Assembly: GCA_025782575.1 (NCBI GenBank)
Contig: JALGYY010000028.1
Coordinates: forward strand, 1 to 64,000
Source: a bacterium
GTDB taxonomy: Bacteria > Orphanbacterota > Orphanbacteria > Orphanbacterales > Orphanbacteraceae
Direction of reading: 5' to 3'
Length of the DNA stretch: 64,000 bases
Shown: positions 60,690 to 64,000 of the stretch, in pieces
How positions within the stretch are numbered: position 1 is the first letter of the stretch
Layout: each line of letters starts with the position of its first letter
Program-made: the position numbers and the translations under genes
Notes under the pieces: model-generated
Told to the model about the DNA's origin: nothing
What the model saw: the letters and a program-made list of their open reading frames with translations, nothing else
Databases searched by the model: none

Positions 60690-63600
60690 CTATTTACAGG
60701 GAAGAAACCGCACGGTCGTCTCCAGTTCCTCCAGAACCTTGTCGAGAGCGGAGATGGTCTCTTCCACATCTCGAGCAGTGGTCTCGGTGGAGAGCGAGAG
60801 ACGGATCGAGCAGTGTGCTTCGGGATCGGTGCGGCCCATCGCTTTCAATACGTGCGTCGGATCGGGGGAACCCGACTTGCATGCTGAGCCTGATGAGAGG
60901 GAGACTCCATAGCGGTCGAGCGCCATCACCAGCGATTCTCCTCGAAGCGCGGGGAGAGTGAGGTTCAGCGTATTCGGCAGGCGGCGGTCGCGGTGACCGT
61001 TCAGCATGGCCCCCGGTACGAGATTGCGGATTCCTTCTTCGAGCCGGTCCCGTAGCCGGCCCATTTCGCCGGCTTGCCCCAGCGCTTGGAGCGCCAGCTC
61101 GGACGCCTTTCCAAAACCGACAATCCCGGCGATGTTCTCCGTACTCGCTCGAAGACCCCCTTCCTGCTTCCCGCCATGAATAAGCGGTTCAAGTTCGACC
61201 CCTTTCCGAACGTAGAGGGCGCCGATCCCTTTTGGTGCGTGCAGTTTGTGACCGGATAGACTGAGCAGGTCGACATCGAGCGCTTCCACATCCACCGGGA
61301 TTTTCCCGGCCGCCTGCACAGCGTCGGTGTGGAACAGCGCACCACTTTCGCGGGCCAGTCGACAGAGTTCTCTGATCGGCTGAATCGTGCCCACCTCGTT
61401 GTTCGCCATCATGATGGAAACGAGCGCGGTCTCTTGGGTGAGCGATTCGGCGAGCGCGTCCGGTGATGCAAGGCCGTCGGCATCGACAGTGAGATAGGTG
61501 ACCCGGAAACCGGATCGCTCCAGAAACGCGCAGGCCTGCAACACGGCCGGGTGTTCCATTGTAGTCGTAATCAGATGCCCCCCCGGGTGCCGAAACATCA
61601 CGCCCTTGATGGCGAGATTGTCAGCTTCGGAGCCACTACCCGTGAAAAAGACCCGGCGGGGCCGGGCGCCGATCAGCCGGGCGACCTGGCGGCGGGCGGT
61701 CTCCATTGCCGAGCGTGCATCGCGGCCTGTGGAGTGAATGCTCGACGGGTTTCCGAACTGGCCGTCAAGAAACGGGATCATCGCATCGCGAACGGCGCCG
61801 GCGACTCTTGTAGTCGCGTTATTGTCCAGGTAGATCGGGCGAGGTTGAGTCGGAACTTTCGTGCGCGCGAGAGACGAGGCCGGGGGGGTATCGGCGGCCG
61901 TCCGCTTGACCTGCACAGGTACGGGCGCTCCCTTGCCGTCTTCCAACCGGATAACTTCACATAGCAGGCTTTTGTATACCGGGAAACCGGAGATCTCATC
62001 TGCATTGGAAAGATCGGTAAGCTCGTTCACATTCCATTTCTGCCATGACTTCGGGCCGACTGGCGTTCCGCCGCCCATGTTCGCTTCGATCGCTCCCTGT
62101 ACGATGTCGGCCGTTACCCGAGCGCGGAACGGCACGGTACCCCGCGGTGTGCGCACCTCGACGAGATCGCCGTCATGAATCCCGCGCGCGGCCGCATCGT
62201 CTTCGTTCAGCTCGACGCTCGGTTCAGGATTTTCCCGGGCAAGTTTCTTGATCCCGTGGTGCTGCGATCGAAAATCGCTCTGCGGCCGGGCGCCGGAGTT
62301 AAAAACGAGCGGGTACGACGCGAATAGTTCGGGGGATCCGAGCGGTCCTTCCGTCGGCTCGGTGTAACGGGGGAGTTTTTCATAGCCGTAGTCATCGAGA
62401 GTGGAAGACGCGATCTCGAACTTTCCGCTCGGCGTTTCGAAACCGGGTTTGCCGTCCGATCGCAAGCGACCCTTTTTCCATTTTTCATATTCCATCATAG
62501 GTGACGGCAGTTTCACGCTTCCACCTGCGGCCCGGACTTGATCCGGATTGTAGCCGGAGCCTTCAAGCACGAAGCGGAGCAACTCTTCTTCGCTTTGGGG
62601 AAAGAGCTCCCCATAACCGAGACGATTGGCAAGCTCTGCCATGATCAGGTAATCGTTTCGGGCCTCACCGACCGGTTCGATCATCTTCTCGCGGATTCGA
62701 AAAATCGGTCCGTAGACCATGTATGATTCAATTTCAAACATCGTCGTCGCCGGCAGAATGATGTCGGCGTATGCGGAATCGGCGGTAAGCTGCCGGTCGA
62801 TGGTTACGATGAAGTCAAGCTTCTCCAGCGTTTTCCGCCAGACCGGTGTCTGAGGCCACGATGTCAAAATGGATGCGCCGTGGATGATCAGTCCTCGAAT
62901 CGAGTACGGATCCCCCTCGAGCACCGCATTTACAAGACCGCTTGCGTGCGATTCACCCCTGTACATGCTGTACAAGGGAAAAGTATCCCGCGCGACGGCG
63001 CGATCGAGGTCGGGGTTCGGGACATTGCATGAGCGGTTGATGGGAAAATGCGTGTCCGGCATGGCGAGGCCGATTCCGCCCGGAACGTCGAGTTGGCCGG
63101 CAAGCGCAAAAAGGGTGAGCACTCCGCGAATCGCCTGCAATCCGGAGTTGGAATACTCGAGGCCGGTGTACATCATCGGCGCGGCGCCCGTGGCCCCTGC
63201 GATCCGGCGGGCGAGATCGCGGATCGTCTCCGCGGGAATGCCGGTGATCGTTTCAGTCACTTCAGGAGTGAAGTGCTGCACGTATGTGGCGAGCTCGTCG
63301 AAGCCGAGGCACCAGTTGTCGGCGAAGTCCTCGTCGTAAATGTCTTCATCGATCATGACCTGGATCATGCTGAGTGCGAGGGCTCCGTCGGTGCCCGGCC
63401 GGATCGGTACCCACTGGGCGCCGGTGCGTGTGACGGTTTCTGTTCGACGGGGGTCGATCACGACGATTTGCGCGCCCCGCTGCGAGGCTGCTTCGAGCCG
63501 GTGCATGTCGAGCGGCGGCGAGTCGGTCGCCGGATTTGCCCCCCAGATGACGAGCATCTCGGCGCTCTCAATGTCGGTGAACATGTCCGTAAGGCGGCGG

Positions 63601-64000
63601 CCGAGCGTCAGGTCCGGTGCCATCATGGCGAACGATACGTAACAGAGGGCACCGACGCCCATTGTGTTGGGGGACCCGAAGGGGAAGAGCACATTGGATG
63701 CGGAGGAGACCGAGACTCCCGCCGGTTGATAGATATCACAAAGGGAATGCTCGAATGCGCCCCGGCCGGTATAGATCGCTACCGCCTCCGGCCCGGACTC
63801 CTTCTTGATCAACTGCAGTCGTTCGACGATCTCGTTGTATGCCTCGTCCCAGGTAATCGGCTCGAATTCCAGGCTTCCCTTCGGGCCGGTTCGGCGCATG
63901 GGTGTACGGAGCCGATGCTCGGAGTGGACGATCTCGGGGGCATGGGCGCCTCGCCGGCAGATCATCCCGAGGGGATGGCCGTCATCGGCTTCAATTGATA
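60690..64000 (-). CDS. Molybdopterin oxidoreductase fused to NifS-type cysteine desulfurase (5' partial)
   Basis: At least 1,103 aa; the frame is open at the window edge and its N-terminus lies outside. Residues before the fusion have MopB-type features (G-M-I-C-R-R-G, I-T-W-D-E-A, W-G-A-N-P-A, I-D-P-R-R-T-E-T), a Cys in G-A-L-C-Y-V-S-F at the usual metal-ligand position, and a C-terminal molydopterin-dinucleotide-binding domain. After a Pro-rich linker of about 25 residues, near base 61845, comes a complete NifS/IscS-type desulfurase: Y-L-D-N-N-A-T-T, M-E-H-P-A-V, the PLP lysine in S-G-H-K-L-H and the catalytic Cys in S-S-G-S-A-C-K-S-G. Desulfurases supply sulfur needed to activate molybdenum enzymes such as formate dehydrogenase. 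The fusion suggests delivery of sulfur to its own cofactor. Confidence 0.9.
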   Translation of the reverse strand, partial: SIEADDGHPLGMICRRGAHAPEIVHSEHRLRTPMRRTGPKGSLEFEPITWDEAYNEIVERLQLIKKESGPEAVAIYTGRGAFEHSLCDIYQPAGVSVSSASNVLFPFGSPNTMGVGALCYVSFAMMAPDLTLGRRLTDMFTDIESAEMLVIWGANPATDSPPLDMHRLEAASQRGAQIVVIDPRRTETVTRTGAQWVPIRPGTDGALALSMIQVMIDEDIYDEDFADNWCLGFDELATYVQHFTPEVTETITGIPAETIRDLARRIAGATGAAPMMYTGLEYSNSGLQAIRGVLTLFALAGQLDVPGGIGLAMPDTHFPINRSCNVPNPDLDRAVARDTFPLYSMYRGESHASGLVNAVLEGDPYSIRGLIIHGASILTSWPQTPVWRKTLEKLDFIVTIDRQLTADSAYADIILPATTMFEIESYMVYGPIFRIREKMIEPVGEARNDYLIMAELANRLGYGELFPQSEEELLRFVLEGSGYNPDQVRAAGGSVKLPSPMMEYEKWKKGRLRSDGKPGFETPSGKFEIASSTLDDYGYEKLPRYTEPTEGPLGSPELFASYPLVFNSGARPQSDFRSQHHGIKKLARENPEPSVELNEDDAAARGIHDGDLVEVRTPRGTVPFRARVTADIVQGAIEANMGGGTPVGPKSWQKWNVNELTDLSNADEISGFPVYKSLLCEVIRLEDGKGAPVPVQVKRTAADTPPASSLARTKVPTQPRPIYLDNNATTRVAGAVRDAMIPFLDGQFGNPSSIHSTGRDARSAMETARRQVARLIGARPRRVFFTGSGSEADNLAIKGVMFRHPGGHLITTTMEHPAVLQACAFLERSGFRVTYLTVDADGLASPDALAESLTQETALVSIMMANNEVGTIQPIRELCRLARESGALFHTDAVQAAGKIPVDVEALDVDLLSLSGHKLHAPKGIGALYVRKGVELEPLIHGGKQEGGLRASTENIAGIVGFGKASELALQALGQAGEMGRLRDRLEEGIRNLVPGAMLNGHRDRRLPNTLNLTLPALRGESLVMALDRYGVSLSSGSACKSGSPDPTHVLKAMGRTDPEAHCSIRLSLSTETTARDVEETISALDKVLEELETTVRFLPCK

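Noticed and set aside
1-64000. CRISPR array, tRNA or rRNA genes
   Set aside because: No evenly spaced repeats of 25-40 bases with unique spacers and no tRNA- or rRNA-like sequence were noticed on reading; a dedicated search (tRNAscan-SE, MinCED) was not possible.
60690-64000. Selenocysteine in the molybdoenzyme
   Set aside because: The visible metal-ligand position carries Cys and no in-frame TGA is present in the part of the gene inside the window.

Overview
The window looks like a chromosomal segment from an uncultured, moderately GC-rich bacterium of the FCB superphylum or a neighbouring lineage such as Eisenbacteria, Krumholzibacteriota or Latescibacterota. This is inferred from two secreted proteins ending in the NPFNATT / FlgD-Ig-like C-terminal domain typical of those groups, large eukaryotic-type Ser/Thr kinases with TPR or TolB-like modules, a Trx7/PDZ selenoprotein, and REP elements of the GTATTGTGTCCCC type with their own transposase. 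No ribosomal or other marker gene is present, so the taxonomy is tentative. No tRNA, rRNA or CRISPR array was seen.

Bases 1-31,220 form a dense defence and toxin-antitoxin island. It opens with a PD-(D/E)XK nuclease on the plus strand. A minus-strand series follows, in transcription order from 7188 down to 1538: a second PD-(D/E)XK nuclease, an unknown protein, a COG3440-type HNH endonuclease, a membrane-anchored coiled-coil protein, an RlmJ-like methyltransferase-fold protein, and a protein with a C-terminal HEPN-type R-N-x3-H motif. Divergent from it is a type I Zorya operon (zorA, zorB, zorC, zorD). Two extra genes continue that operon: a YbjQ-like/winged-helix protein and a second copy of the HEPN-motif protein. 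zorA carries a 13-bp tandem duplication that breaks the frame. The second HEPN gene has a one-base frameshift. An AbiE (AbiEi/AbiEii) module follows, with a large operator-like inverted repeat and a frameshifted toxin gene.

From 18,330 to 31,220 come an XRE regulator with a 340-aa partner; an AbiEi-like gene with a truncated nucleotidyltransferase; a decayed RelE/XRE pair; an intact HigB/HigA pair; a rhomboid-TPR protein lacking the second catalytic histidine; a gene interrupted by an in-frame TAG; an orphan DUF6088-like protein; a 1,142-aa RecB-like nuclease/helicase; and a HigB toxin followed by a HigA-ImmA/IrrE fusion.

Bases 31,400-56,060 are mostly envelope and secreted functions: a matrixin-like protease and an exported partner, a phosphoesterase, two Ser/Thr kinases, lipoproteins, a 1,736-aa multidomain secreted protein, and a lipoprotein whose in-frame TGA (50081-50083) is followed by a convincing bacterial SECIS-like hairpin. 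A REP-associated transposase (51960-52625) and eight REP copies are scattered here. Bases 56,259-60,688 hold a tightly packed plus-strand surface-glycan operon: beta-propeller glycosidase-like protein, FemAB/GNAT, methyltransferase, two FdtA-like cupins and a GT2. The right edge is a minus-strand fusion of a molybdopterin oxidoreductase to a NifS-type cysteine desulfurase, running off the window.

Several genes differ from an intact frame by one base or by a short duplication. Reads are needed to tell biological inactivation from assembly error.
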